This document shows, piece by piece, positions 17,831 through 24,283 of a stretch of 64,000 bases of DNA. The DNA is taken from NCBI RefSeq assembly GCF_019219025.1, contig NZ_JAHUWN010000003.1, forward strand, positions 248,001-312,000. Direction: 5' to 3'. The notes under the pieces were generated by a model. It saw nothing but the letters and a program-made list of their open reading frames with translations, did no database searches and was not told the origin of the DNA. Position 1 is the first letter of the stretch; each line of letters opens with the position of its first letter. The DNA is from Bacillus sp. sid0103 (GTDB lineage Bacteria; Bacillota; Bacilli; Bacillales_B; DSM-18226). Made by a program: the position numbers and the translations under genes.

Positions 17831-18136
17831 CGTAGCACCCCTTCTTTTCTTCTGTGTAACTCAATCATAAGCGACCTTGAAGGAGTGATTAAATCCCCAA
17901 AAATAAGGCTTTCAAGGAAACACATCCCATTATTAACAAGGATATCCGTAAATGTTTCAAAAAGAATAAAGCTACTTTCTTAATTTATAAGGATTTACAT
18001 GGCACTTAAGATCATAAAATAATATATTTGTAACATAAATGTAATAGATTTGACTTTTACCGTATTTATCGTTATAAGACAATTCAAGCCTGTAATGTAG
18101 AAATTTTGTAACTAGCTCCGTTTAATGCACTTACAT
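17831..18136. other. Intergenic region: hydrolase promoter and left boundary of the element
   Basis: About 300 AT-rich bases without a gene. It should hold the promoter of the divergent LysM hydrolase gene and the host/element junction. TTGTAAC at 18106-18112 recurs at 26856-26862 and is a candidate shared core of the attachment sites. No riboswitch was recognised. Confidence 0.5.
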
Positions 18137-18163
18137 GATATAATGGACAAAACGCATTATATC
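18137..18163 (+). promoter_or_regulatory. Recombinase promoter with overlapping palindromic operator
   Basis: An extended -10 (TG-A-TATAAT, hexamer 18139-18144) lies 33 bases before the recombinase ATG; no good -35 is visible. GATATAATG (18137-18145) and CATTATATC (18155-18163) form perfect 9-bp inverted arms around 9 bases. The left arm covers the -10, so a bound repressor would block expression of the recombinase. Confidence 0.55.
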
Positions 18164-18177
18164 AAGGGGGAAACGAA

Positions 18178-19599
18178 ATGAAAGTCAAAAAGAGAAAAGC
18201 ACTCTATTTAAGGAAGTCACGTCAAGGTGAAGAAATGGACGCCTTGATGACCCACCGTGCAACATTGGTAGACCTTGCAAAACGTCACGGATTCGACGAA
18301 TATGACATCTTTGAAGAGATTGCAAGCGGGGACGCCGAAAAAGAAAAACTTGAGAAAATAAAGTCCAACATCGAATTATATGACGGGGTCTTGTGTATGG
18401 ACATCGACCGCTTGTCACGTAACAAGATTGAATCATTCGAAATCGAATTACTATTCGGTGAAAACGGGGTCAAGGTTTACACGCCGTCACAAACTTATGA
18501 TTTCGCCGACGATAGTCAAAACATGATGTATTCATTCAAGGCGATTTTTGCTAACGCCGAACACAAAAAAATCAAACAACGTATGAAGGCGGGGAAGATT
18601 AATAGATTCCGTAACGGTGAATATTCAATGGGAAGACCACCTTTGGGTTATAAGATAGAAAATAAGCGTCTTGTCATCGACCCTTACAACGCCGAAAAGG
18701 TGAAACGAATCTTTGAATTGTGTGCCCAAGGTCTTGGACGTGTGGCAATAGAAAATGAAGTGGGCGTCAACGAAGGTCAATTGAAACACATCTGGAAGAA
18801 CAAGACTTATATTGGTCAGGTCGAAGTCAACTTTTATGACGGTCAAGGGAACGTGACCGAAACCCTGACCCAATCGTGTGACCCTATCATCGACATTGAA
18901 CTATTCGTGAAGTGTCAGGAAGAAATTCGCCGTCGTGACCGTAATCCCGCAAGGACACGGGGCGGTGTGAAGTCATTCATTCAAGGAATGTTCCGTTGTT
19001 CCGCTTGTGGTTGTCAATTGGTCATTTCCAACAACGGCGGGAAGGGTCACTACATTGTGAGGTGTCAAACCCGCAAGTGTCCGACTAGTGGGATTCGTCT
19101 TGACTATGTTGAAAACTATATCATTAATGAAATCGAAGACGCGTGTGACGTTCTGAATGATCTGCTTGTAGAAAAGATGAAGACGTCCACACCATCAACA
19201 TTACCGAATGAATTAGACGCCGTACGGGGCGAAATTGGAGCATTAGAAGGGAAACTGAAACGGGTCAAGGACGCCTATTTTGACGCCGACATCAACAAAG
19301 AGGAATACAAGGAAAGGAAATCTTCCCTTGATATGGAAATCAATAATTTGAACTTGAAACTTCAAGCGTTGGAATTGAAAATTGCACGGGACGACAAAGA
19401 CCAAGCGGTCAAAGACCTTATCGACCTACTCGACGATGTTGAGGATTTCGAAGACAAGACCCTTGAAGAAAAACATCTTGTCATGAAGCGATTGGTAGAC
19501 CGTATTGAGTATTCACGGTCAGTACCAAAAACGGCGGATAGGAGGACAACCACCCTAATGTATCCGCCGACGATTAAGGTCATATATAGAGAATTCTAG
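18178..19599 (+). CDS. Large serine recombinase (integrase/excisionase)
   Basis: A 473-residue site-specific recombinase. The resolvase domain has the nucleophile Ser14 in YLRKSRQGEE and the DRLSRNK helix near residue 80. A Recombinase domain follows (about 150-260, MGRPPLGYKI), then a zinc ribbon with CSAC near residue 275 and a second Cys pair near 297, and a long coiled coil (about 340-410) as in phage serine integrases. It should integrate and excise the element. The ATG has an AAGGGGG site. It is ended by a terminator at 19608-19640. Recombination directionality factor not identified. Confidence 0.93.
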   Translation: MKVKKRKALYLRKSRQGEEMDALMTHRATLVDLAKRHGFDEYDIFEEIASGDAEKEKLEKIKSNIELYDGVLCMDIDRLSRNKIESFEIELLFGENGVKVYTPSQTYDFADDSQNMMYSFKAIFANAEHKKIKQRMKAGKINRFRNGEYSMGRPPLGYKIENKRLVIDPYNAEKVKRIFELCAQGLGRVAIENEVGVNEGQLKHIWKNKTYIGQVEVNFYDGQGNVTETLTQSCDPIIDIELFVKCQEEIRRRDRNPARTRGGVKSFIQGMFRCSACGCQLVISNNGGKGHYIVRCQTRKCPTSGIRLDYVENYIINEIEDACDVLNDLLVEKMKTSTPSTLPNELDAVRGEIGALEGKLKRVKDAYFDADINKEEYKERKSSLDMEINNLNLKLQALELKIARDDKDQAVKDLIDLLDDVEDFEDKTLEEKHLVMKRLVDRIEYSRSVPKTADRRTTTLMYPPTIKVIYREF

Positions 19600-19607
19600 A
19601 TACAAGA

Positions 19608-19640
19608 AAGGACGTCCACACACGGGCGTCCTTTTTTTTA
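19608..19640 (+). terminator. Terminator of the serine recombinase gene
   Basis: AGGACGTCC / GGGCGTCCT arms (one G-U pair) followed by eight T, 9 bases after the recombinase stop. Confidence 0.8.
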
Positions 19641-19850
19641 TGCTGTCACCTTCCCCTTTTTGGTCTTTTTATCTTCTTTCAAGCGAAGCAAAAGTTCGTC
19701 CCATTCATCGGTTGTAATAGTTTTTAGACTATCCTTGACAAGAAGGTTGATAGTTCGTTCACTATAATGACCAATGACTTTTAATGTGCTTTTGAAAGTG
19801 GTGACTTGTTCTTCTAAAGATAGTTTTGCAAAAGATTCATAGTTTAACAT
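19638..19850 (-). CDS. Hypothetical protein of the element, 70 residues
   Basis: A 70-residue, charged, probably helical protein, with a Lys-rich tail (KEDKKTKKGKVTA). The frame is open further upstream, but the ATG at 19850 has a GGGGGGAAT site and the upstream extension is a low-quality Cys-rich stretch reading through the hairpin region. It lies downstream of the capsid gene on the same strand. I do not recognise a family. A role as a small virion or regulatory protein is possible but unsupported. Confidence 0.65.
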   Translation of the reverse strand: MLNYESFAKLSLEEQVTTFKSTLKVIGHYSERTINLLVKDSLKTITTDEWDELLLRLKEDKKTKKGKVTA

Positions 19851-19932
19851 TTTGATTCCCCCCTGGTTTTCAAATGTCTTCAAGGGATATAACAAGAACC
19901 GAAATCGAAACACGCAAAGGGCCTGCGGGAAT

Positions 19933-19971
19933 GTTGTGCAGCATGTTGTGCTGCACATTGAGCTGCACAAC
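19933..19971. repeat. Nested GTGCAGC inverted/direct repeats
   Basis: GTTGTGCAGC (19933-19942) and GCTGCACAAC (19962-19971) are perfect 10-bp inverted arms. Between them lies GTGCTGCAC, which can pair with either arm, so two alternative hairpins are possible. It sits directly beyond the capsid-gene terminator and upstream of the 70-residue protein gene. Confidence 0.6.
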
Positions 19972-19975
19972 CAAA

Positions 19976-20007
19976 AAAAAAGGGGACATCCCGAAGGACA
20001 TCCCCTT
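19976..20007 (-). terminator. Terminator of the capsid gene with a UUCG tetraloop
   Basis: On the minus strand AAGGGGATGTCC-TTCG-GGATGTCCCCTT (two wobble pairs) followed by a run of T, starting about 6 bases after the capsid stop. The very stable UUCG loop suggests transcription of the 70-residue gene beyond it needs read-through or its own promoter. Confidence 0.85.
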
Positions 20008-20012
20008 ATTAA

Positions 20013-21137
20013 TTATTTACCTTTGTAACAAACAATCTTGGACGGTTCAGCAAGTGCCGAATCCATTTCAAGGAATGCGGACACACCGGTCTGATAGAAT
20101 TCCGCATAACGTTCTAATAAGACCTTGATTTCCACATTGTTTGTCATCTTCACGTGGACACCTGAAAGGTCACCATAGAAGATTTGAAGTGCGTTGACAC
20201 CCATAACAGGAACACGGTCAGATAATAGGACAGGCTTACCAAGAAGTAAATAATCAAACTTATCAGATAGACCACCATCGGTGAATAATAGGTCACCTGA
20301 CGTGCTTGCCTTCAATGAACGAATGTAAGCGAACGTCGAAGGGTTCATTAACCACACTGACTTTTCTTGGTACACTTGCGGAACTTTCAATTGTAATGAA
20401 ATCAGTTCATCAGGTGTGATGACCATAGTCGTTGCACCAAGGTTGGTTTGACCCGCCACGACTTGTGCTAATCCGTTCAGCTTACCCGCACCGCCGACAC
20501 CCGCAATCAATTCACCTTCAACAAACCACGCAATAGACTTTGCAAGTTCATTGATTAAGAATTGAACCACGTTAATGTCAGAACGATTAATGAAAGAGTT
20601 CGACACCTTTGTAAGTGTGCCAATGATGACGTTCTTCAATGCAACCGTTGTGAAGTTGGCGTTCGAATCCGACACCGTCGAACCCTCGGTGAAGTATGCA
20701 ACCACGTGTTGTGTGAAGTCATAAACAGGGATATTTAAGTCCCCTTTGACATTCCAAATGGTAGCACGTTGTAAAATACCACATTGGTTCTTCACTTGGT
20801 CAATAATCTGCGAAGCAATTGACGTTGGAATGACCCCACCGTTTGACCCCGCCGTAATTCCGCCCGTTGCACGGGATTCCTTGACCCAAGTCAAGAACGC
20901 CTTTTCGTCTAATTGACGTTGTTCAACGTTTTCCGCATTTTTAACAACTATCATATTTTCCATTCCCCCACGTTCTTCTTTTATTTCGGAATCTATTTCC
21001 TCAATCTCTTTTTTGATTTGTTCAAAACGAACATTGTCCGCTTTGGTCAAGTTGCGTTTTTCAGCTTTTGCCGTATTGACCAACCTGTCCATTTCGTCAA
21101 TTAAGTCATTACGTTTTTCAATCAATGCCTTTGACAT
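20013..21137 (-). CDS. HK97-type phage major capsid protein
   Basis: A 374-residue major capsid protein of the HK97 fold family. The N-terminal 60 residues are a charged helical (delta/scaffold-like) domain (LIDEMDRLVNTAKAEKRN, KEIEEIDSEIKEE), then an expected prohead cleavage region and the capsid fold with the typical block GGVIPTSIASQIIDQVKNQ, a P-domain near TLTKVSNSFI and the C-terminal ERYAEFYQTGVSAF strand. A typical MCP has portal, protease and terminase genes beside it; none is here. The ATG at 21137 has an AAAGGGTG site; the upstream TTG is rejected. Length is usual for the family, without damage. Confidence 0.9.
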   Translation of the reverse strand: MSKALIEKRNDLIDEMDRLVNTAKAEKRNLTKADNVRFEQIKKEIEEIDSEIKEERGGMENMIVVKNAENVEQRQLDEKAFLTWVKESRATGGITAGSNGGVIPTSIASQIIDQVKNQCGILQRATIWNVKGDLNIPVYDFTQHVVAYFTEGSTVSDSNANFTTVALKNVIIGTLTKVSNSFINRSDINVVQFLINELAKSIAWFVEGELIAGVGGAGKLNGLAQVVAGQTNLGATTMVITPDELISLQLKVPQVYQEKSVWLMNPSTFAYIRSLKASTSGDLLFTDGGLSDKFDYLLLGKPVLLSDRVPVMGVNALQIFYGDLSGVHVKMTNNVEIKVLLERYAEFYQTGVSAFLEMDSALAEPSKIVCYKGK

Positions 21138-21364
21138 CAAATCACCCTTTCAATTCAAAATAAAAAACCTTCCTGACATCCGACCGTGCAGGGTCATGAC
21201 GATGTCAAAAGGTTTCGTGTTGGAAATCAAGAAATCCGTGAAGTTTCGGAAGAAGACCTTTGCGTGGTCGTCATCGTTCCAAGGTCAATCGACTTACAAA
21301 TGTTGAACCAAATAAACCGCTTGTTACAAAGTCAGGTAGGAGGTGAATTTTCACCTACCTTTCT

Positions 21365-21397
21365 AAATAGGTGGGAACATTGTTCCCATGATAAAAG
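21365..21397 (+). repeat. 33-nt hairpin repeat, copy 1
   Basis: Starts AAATAGGTGGGAAC and ends CATGATAAAAG. The stem TGGGAAC-ATT-GTTCCCA has 7 pairs. It matches copy 2 at 21820-21852 at 30 of 33 positions; two of the three differences are a compensating A-T to G-C change in the stem and the third is in the loop. Confidence 0.8.
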
Positions 21398-21540
21398 TTG
21401 GTGTCGTTCCCTTGGGTTGTTTCTTCTTATTGACGTTTCGGTCACACGGTGTCATGCGTCGTCAATAGTTTGTCTTCCCCAAGGGTGACCCCTATGCTAG
21501 TTGGCGGTGGTTCTTGACGAACCATAATAAAAATAAAAAT

Positions 21541-21571
21541 AAAAAAGACCCCCGTCGGTGAATCAGACCGA
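21541..21571 (-). terminator. Minus-strand terminator in the element
   Basis: On the minus strand GTCGGT-CTGATTC-ACCGAC followed by GGGGGTC and TTTTTTATTTTTATTTTT. It lies upstream of the capsid gene and would shield it from transcription coming from the RHH gene side. Confidence 0.6.
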
Positions 21572-21819
21572 CAAAGGTCAAAAGTGTGGATTTTGCAAGG
21601 GGTGGGAATCCACGAACCACCATAAGGCTTTTCATAATGAAAAACATTTGTCGAAAAACGACAACGACCATTTTTTAAGATGTGGATAGGTCGAACCACG
21701 TTTGACCTTTTTCGTGCGATGGATAAGGTCGAACCACCGAAGAAATTCAAAACAGAAATCAACAAACATTTGACACGGTCTGCACACCTTATCGGTGACG
21801 CCCGTCAAAAGGTTTGAAG

Positions 21820-21852
21820 AAATAGGTGGGGACATAGTCCCCATGATAAAAG
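21820..21852 (+). repeat. 33-nt hairpin repeat, copy 2
   Basis: Starts AAATAGGTGGGGAC and ends CATGATAAAAG. The stem TGGGGAC-ATA-GTCCCCA has 7 pairs, keeping pairing relative to copy 1 by a double change. It is followed directly by a second perfect hairpin GGTGAAC-CTTA-GTTCACC (21853-21870). Confidence 0.8.
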
Positions 21853-21900
21853 GGTGAACCTTAGTTCACCAACAAATATGAAAGGATTGGGGATGACGAC

Positions 21901-21980
21901 CCCGCAAATACACCGACATTTGTAAGGCGACCATGAAAGAATGAAGGGGTTCTTTTAGTCTTTGTCGGTATATTTGCGGG
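21901..21980. repeat. 18-bp inverted repeat with 44-base spacer
   Basis: CCCGCAAATACACCGACA (21901-21918) and TGTCGGTATATTTGCGGG (21963-21980) pair at 17 of 18 positions. It starts 22 bases downstream of the RHH gene stop on the minus strand. No T-tract follows, so it is not a standard terminator. Confidence 0.75.
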
Positions 21981-22002
21981 AAGACATCCGACGCCGTCCC
22001 GT

Positions 22003-22158
22003 CTATCTGTTTTGTTGTTCTTCGATGTATTTAATCAATAGTCGTCGAATTAAAGCACTAACATTGGTGTCATTGTCTTTGACATAATCAGAAACCGTGA
22101 TGACTTCGTCTTTTGATAACCTGACGGAAATATTCTTATGAAGTGTTTCATTTTTCAT
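22003..22158 (-). CDS. Ribbon-helix-helix (CopG/Arc-type) DNA-binding protein, 51 residues
   Basis: A 51-residue protein translated from 22158 to 22003, ending RLLIKYIEEQQNR. It has a beta strand KNISVRLSKDE, then two helices with the turn DNDTNVSALIRRLL, the typical RHH arrangement of dimeric repressors. The ATG has an AAAGGGTGTG site, like the capsid and other element genes. It is likely the element's own repressor. It lies behind a promoter duplicated in front of the HNH gene, so it may control both copies. Confidence 0.8.
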   Translation of the reverse strand: MKNETLHKNISVRLSKDEVITVSDYVKDNDTNVSALIRRLLIKYIEEQQNR

Positions 22159-22809
22159 TCAATCACACCCTTTGAAGTAATGTTTTAAAAAAATACCCTA
22201 CACTATATATAACAGTAAAAATGACCAAATCACGCAACATTTTAAGAACATTTGACAAAAAAACTTTCATATGCTTCACGGCATCATCAATTGCCCTTAT
22301 TTAGAATAATTCTAATGTAAATATCTATTTCGGGAAAAAAATGTGCGTTCAAGTCGATACGTGGTATTCTGTTTTGCACTAAAAACGAAAGAAAAAAGGC
22401 GGGGGGATAGAAAAAGACATCGTCACACGTATTAAGGTCAAAAGGTCTTTGAACGTGGTGTTCTACCCTATGACCCGCCCTTGGTAGTCCCTACCCCCTA
22501 CCCGTTGACCCTATACGTCTTTTGAAAGGTCTGTAATGACAATCAAGATGACCTGACCCGTGTCCAATATGCCCGCCCTTGGTCATTGGTGTCGCCGTCA
22601 TTGATCTTGGTATGTCCCAAGGTGTGGACATCCAGTGAAGTTCCTGACATTCAACATCGACATGTGTAATAGGGTGACCCCCCTTCGTCTATTGTGACGG
22701 GCATGACCACCCCTACCCCCTGACAGTGACGCCGTGACCACCTATTAAATATTACTTATTGAAAATGATTTCATAGACCATGACCAAAGGAATGACGAAC
22801 AGTTCAATA
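22159..22809. other. Gene-free region of the element
   Basis: Holds promoter copy A (22183-22237), the perfect palindrome TTAGAATAATTCTAA (22301-22315) and a GC-richer stretch (22400-22740) with short coding-like but start-less pieces on the minus strand (for example near 22650-22540). The word GCCCGCCCTTGGT occurs at about 22476 and 22571. No gene supported. Confidence 0.45.
22183..22237 (-). promoter_or_regulatory. Duplicated promoter/operator, copy A (RHH gene)
   Basis: TTTTAAAAAAATACCCTACAC followed by TATATATAACAG, an 11-base gap and AAATCACGCAA. On the minus strand this reads TTGCGTGATTT, gap, CTGTTATATATAGTGTAGGG and leads into the RHH gene. The same blocks at the same spacing occur before the HNH gene. 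Confidence 0.65.
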
Positions 22810-23016
22810 CTATCGTTGAACACTTCTTTCAATTCCCGCATGTGTGACCGACCCTTCCCGTTCCTGACGTGCTTCACGTTTTAGACGTTTGTTGGTCTTC
22901 CGTTCCACTTCCTTACAAAGACGAAAGAAGGGTGAAGCATAAAACTTCATCCCTTCCTTATTGATCGCATTGTGTTTTTTAAAACGTGCCCGTCCGTGTG
23001 GTCTTGGTTTCGACAT
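22810..23016 (-). CDS. Small basic protein of the element, 68 residues
   Basis: A 68-residue, strongly basic protein (many Arg, Lys and His) with a likely central helix (CKEVERKTNKRLKREARQERE). The ATG has an AGGAAGGGG site, the same as the HNH gene upstream, and only 15 bases separate the two, so they form an operon. It could bind nucleic acid. No family recognised. Confidence 0.65.
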   Translation of the reverse strand: MSKPRPHGRARFKKHNAINKEGMKFYASPFFRLCKEVERKTNKRLKREARQEREGSVTHAGIERSVQR

Positions 23017-23031
23017 GATATTTGCCCCTTC

Positions 23032-23532
23032 CTATATCCTTTCAAATGTCCACCCGTCGGTTTGTTTGACCCGACCTTGTAGGACGGTGTTTATCTTCCC
23101 TTGTGCTATCCCCATACATTTCGACGCTTGAAGTTGTGATTCAAAGACATGTTCGTGACCCGTGTCAATATGTCGTGCAATGATTGGTTGTTTGCCCTTA
23201 CTTGATGTGTCCTTTTTCAAACGGACATTGTCACCATGTGAAACCAAGGCAAGATTATTCCAACGATTATCCGTGCGGATTTCGTTCAGGTGGTGGACTG
23301 TCCGCCCTATGCACCGTTCACCATAGACGACCACGGCGATGATTTGATGTGCATACACCTGTTTTCCACCCAAAGATAAAGGACGATACCCAACACCGTT
23401 GACGCACGTATCATAGACCTTTTTGGTCTTCTTGTTACGGACAAGACCCCGTTCAAAGTCGGCTTCAAGTTTGTCAATATTTTTGATGATGTGGTCATAG
23501 ATTTCCTTGGTCATGCCCATTTGTTTTGTCAT
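23032..23532 (-). CDS. HNH endonuclease (homing-type, with C-terminal DNA-binding repeat)
   Basis: A 166-residue protein. The central HNH nuclease core is VHHLNEIRTDNRWNNLALV (HH, N, N) near residues 80-98, preceded by VYAHQIIAVVVYG. The C-terminal 50 residues (HVFESQLQASKCMGIAQGKINTVLQG) resemble the NUMOD-type helix-turn-helix of free-standing homing endonucleases. In phage-like elements HNH proteins can also assist packaging, but that type sits beside a terminase, which is missing here. An AAGGAAGGGG site precedes the ATG. It is expressed from promoter copy B. Confidence 0.85.
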   Translation of the reverse strand: MTKQMGMTKEIYDHIIKNIDKLEADFERGLVRNKKTKKVYDTCVNGVGYRPLSLGGKQVYAHQIIAVVVYGERCIGRTVHHLNEIRTDNRWNNLALVSHGDNVRLKKDTSSKGKQPIIARHIDTGHEHVFESQLQASKCMGIAQGKINTVLQGRVKQTDGWTFERI

Positions 23533-23571
23533 GCGATTCGTTCCCCTTCCTTTTTATCGGTTCATATTAAA

Positions 23572-23625
23572 TTTAAAAAATACCCTACACTTATATATAA
23601 CAGGGATTTCCCTCAAATCACGCAA
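23572..23625 (-). promoter_or_regulatory. Duplicated promoter/operator, copy B (HNH gene)
   Basis: TTTAAAAAATACCCTACACT followed by TATATATAACAG, an 11-base gap and AAATCACGCAA, almost the same as copy A at 22183-22237. The gap contains AGGG-AAAT-CCCT. Reads into the HNH gene on the minus strand. Confidence 0.65.
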
Positions 23626-24057
23626 ACATCAAAGACAAAACTTCGAATGTGTGGAACGCCCACCCCCTTCTATCCTGACTGACCCCCTTGTTTCAAATCG
23701 TATTGACATATGACACTGTCAACCGTGTAACAGTGTAACAGTTATTCAAGGAAGGGAAGACGGGGTCGCACCCCTTTGGACTGGATGACCTTTGACGATG
23801 GCGGTCGGGGTGGTTGGTGGTCGGGGTCATTGATCGATCGGAGTTCATCATCGGACGCGGTCGTCATTACAAAAAGAAATTCTTTTTCATTACGTCCATA
23901 ATCGGCGACAACCGTTGGGGGACGTGGATTCTTACAAATTACAAAAAATACGACGGACATAATCTTTTTTGTAAGATGTTTTTATTTTATTTCTTCTTTT
24001 CTCTTACCTATATAAATTTAAATGTAAGTATTATAATAAAGTAATAAATAAAGGTTT

Positions 24058-24082
24058 AACCCTTGGTACATAAGGGTTTTTG
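24058..24082 (+). terminator. Plus-strand hairpin with T-tract
   Basis: AACCCTT-GGTACAT-AAGGGTT followed by TTT. No plus-strand gene is recognised upstream of it. Confidence 0.5.
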
Positions 24083-24175
24083 GACATTACAAAAGATTAC
24101 GTCTTCCTTACAAAACGTAATGACCTTCTGAAATCGTCACCTTTTGACCCCGCCGCCCCCATGACCACGGTAGAC

Positions 24176-24206
24176 ACAAAAAGACGACCCTTTTGATAGG
24201 GTCGCC
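24176..24206 (-). terminator. Terminator downstream of the HEPN gene
   Basis: On the minus strand GGCGACCC-TATCAAAA-GGGTCGTC followed by TTTTTGTG, about 80 bases after the HEPN gene stop. The sequence style is that of the element, not of the cargo. Confidence 0.7.
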
Positions 24207-24283
24207 CGTGGAAAAGCAGATCAATAAGAGATAAGCGATGTCGACTGATTTCTTCTTTCTTTCCGTCAAAATGTTGACTATTG

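Larger units (their letters stand above)
21138..22002. other. Hairpin-rich gene-free region of the element
   Basis: No convincing gene with a ribosome binding site. Short coding-like stretches (for example plus strand 21186-21360 and 21719-21817) lack starts and look like gene remnants. Hairpins: 21334-21360 (AGGTAG..CTACCT with bulge), 21372-21388, 21506-21522 (TGGTTC/GAACCA), 21553-21571 (minus-strand terminator GTCGGT/ACCGAC with T-tract), 21828-21843, 21853-21870 and the long arms 21901-21980. The words CGAACCAC or GAACCA recur at about 21514, 21613, 21692 and 21730. It may hold a replication origin, a packaging site or structured RNA. Confidence 0.5.
23533..24283. other. Regulatory and possible origin region of the element
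   Basis: Contains promoter copy B (23572-23625), a GC-rich stretch, an AT-rich block (about 23980-24055) and several TTACAAA words (about 23868, 23931, 23938, 24087, 24109). A minus-strand frame at 23742-23960 (72 residues) is protein-like but has no ribosome binding site. Two terminators lie at 24058-24082 and 24176-24206. The iteron-like words beside an AT-rich block would suit a replication origin; this is a guess. Confidence 0.4.

Noticed and set aside
19851..19970. N-terminal Cys-rich extension of the 70-residue element protein
   Set aside because: The extension reads through the nested GTGCAGC repeats, and a strong ribosome binding site sits at the internal ATG (19850).
20013..21137. 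Capsid-fold protein as an encapsulin
   Set aside because: The charged helical N-terminal domain, the phage-type body and the location beside a serine recombinase fit a phage major capsid protein better, and no cargo enzyme gene lies next to it.
21186..21488. Plus-strand 100-residue frame in the element
   Set aside because: The first 50 residues look protein-like but the GTG has no ribosome binding site and the second half reads through hairpins. Treated as a possible gene remnant.
23742..23960. Minus-strand 72-residue frame in the element
   Set aside because: Partly protein-like composition but no ribosome binding site and no recognised motif; kept only as a note in the regional entry.
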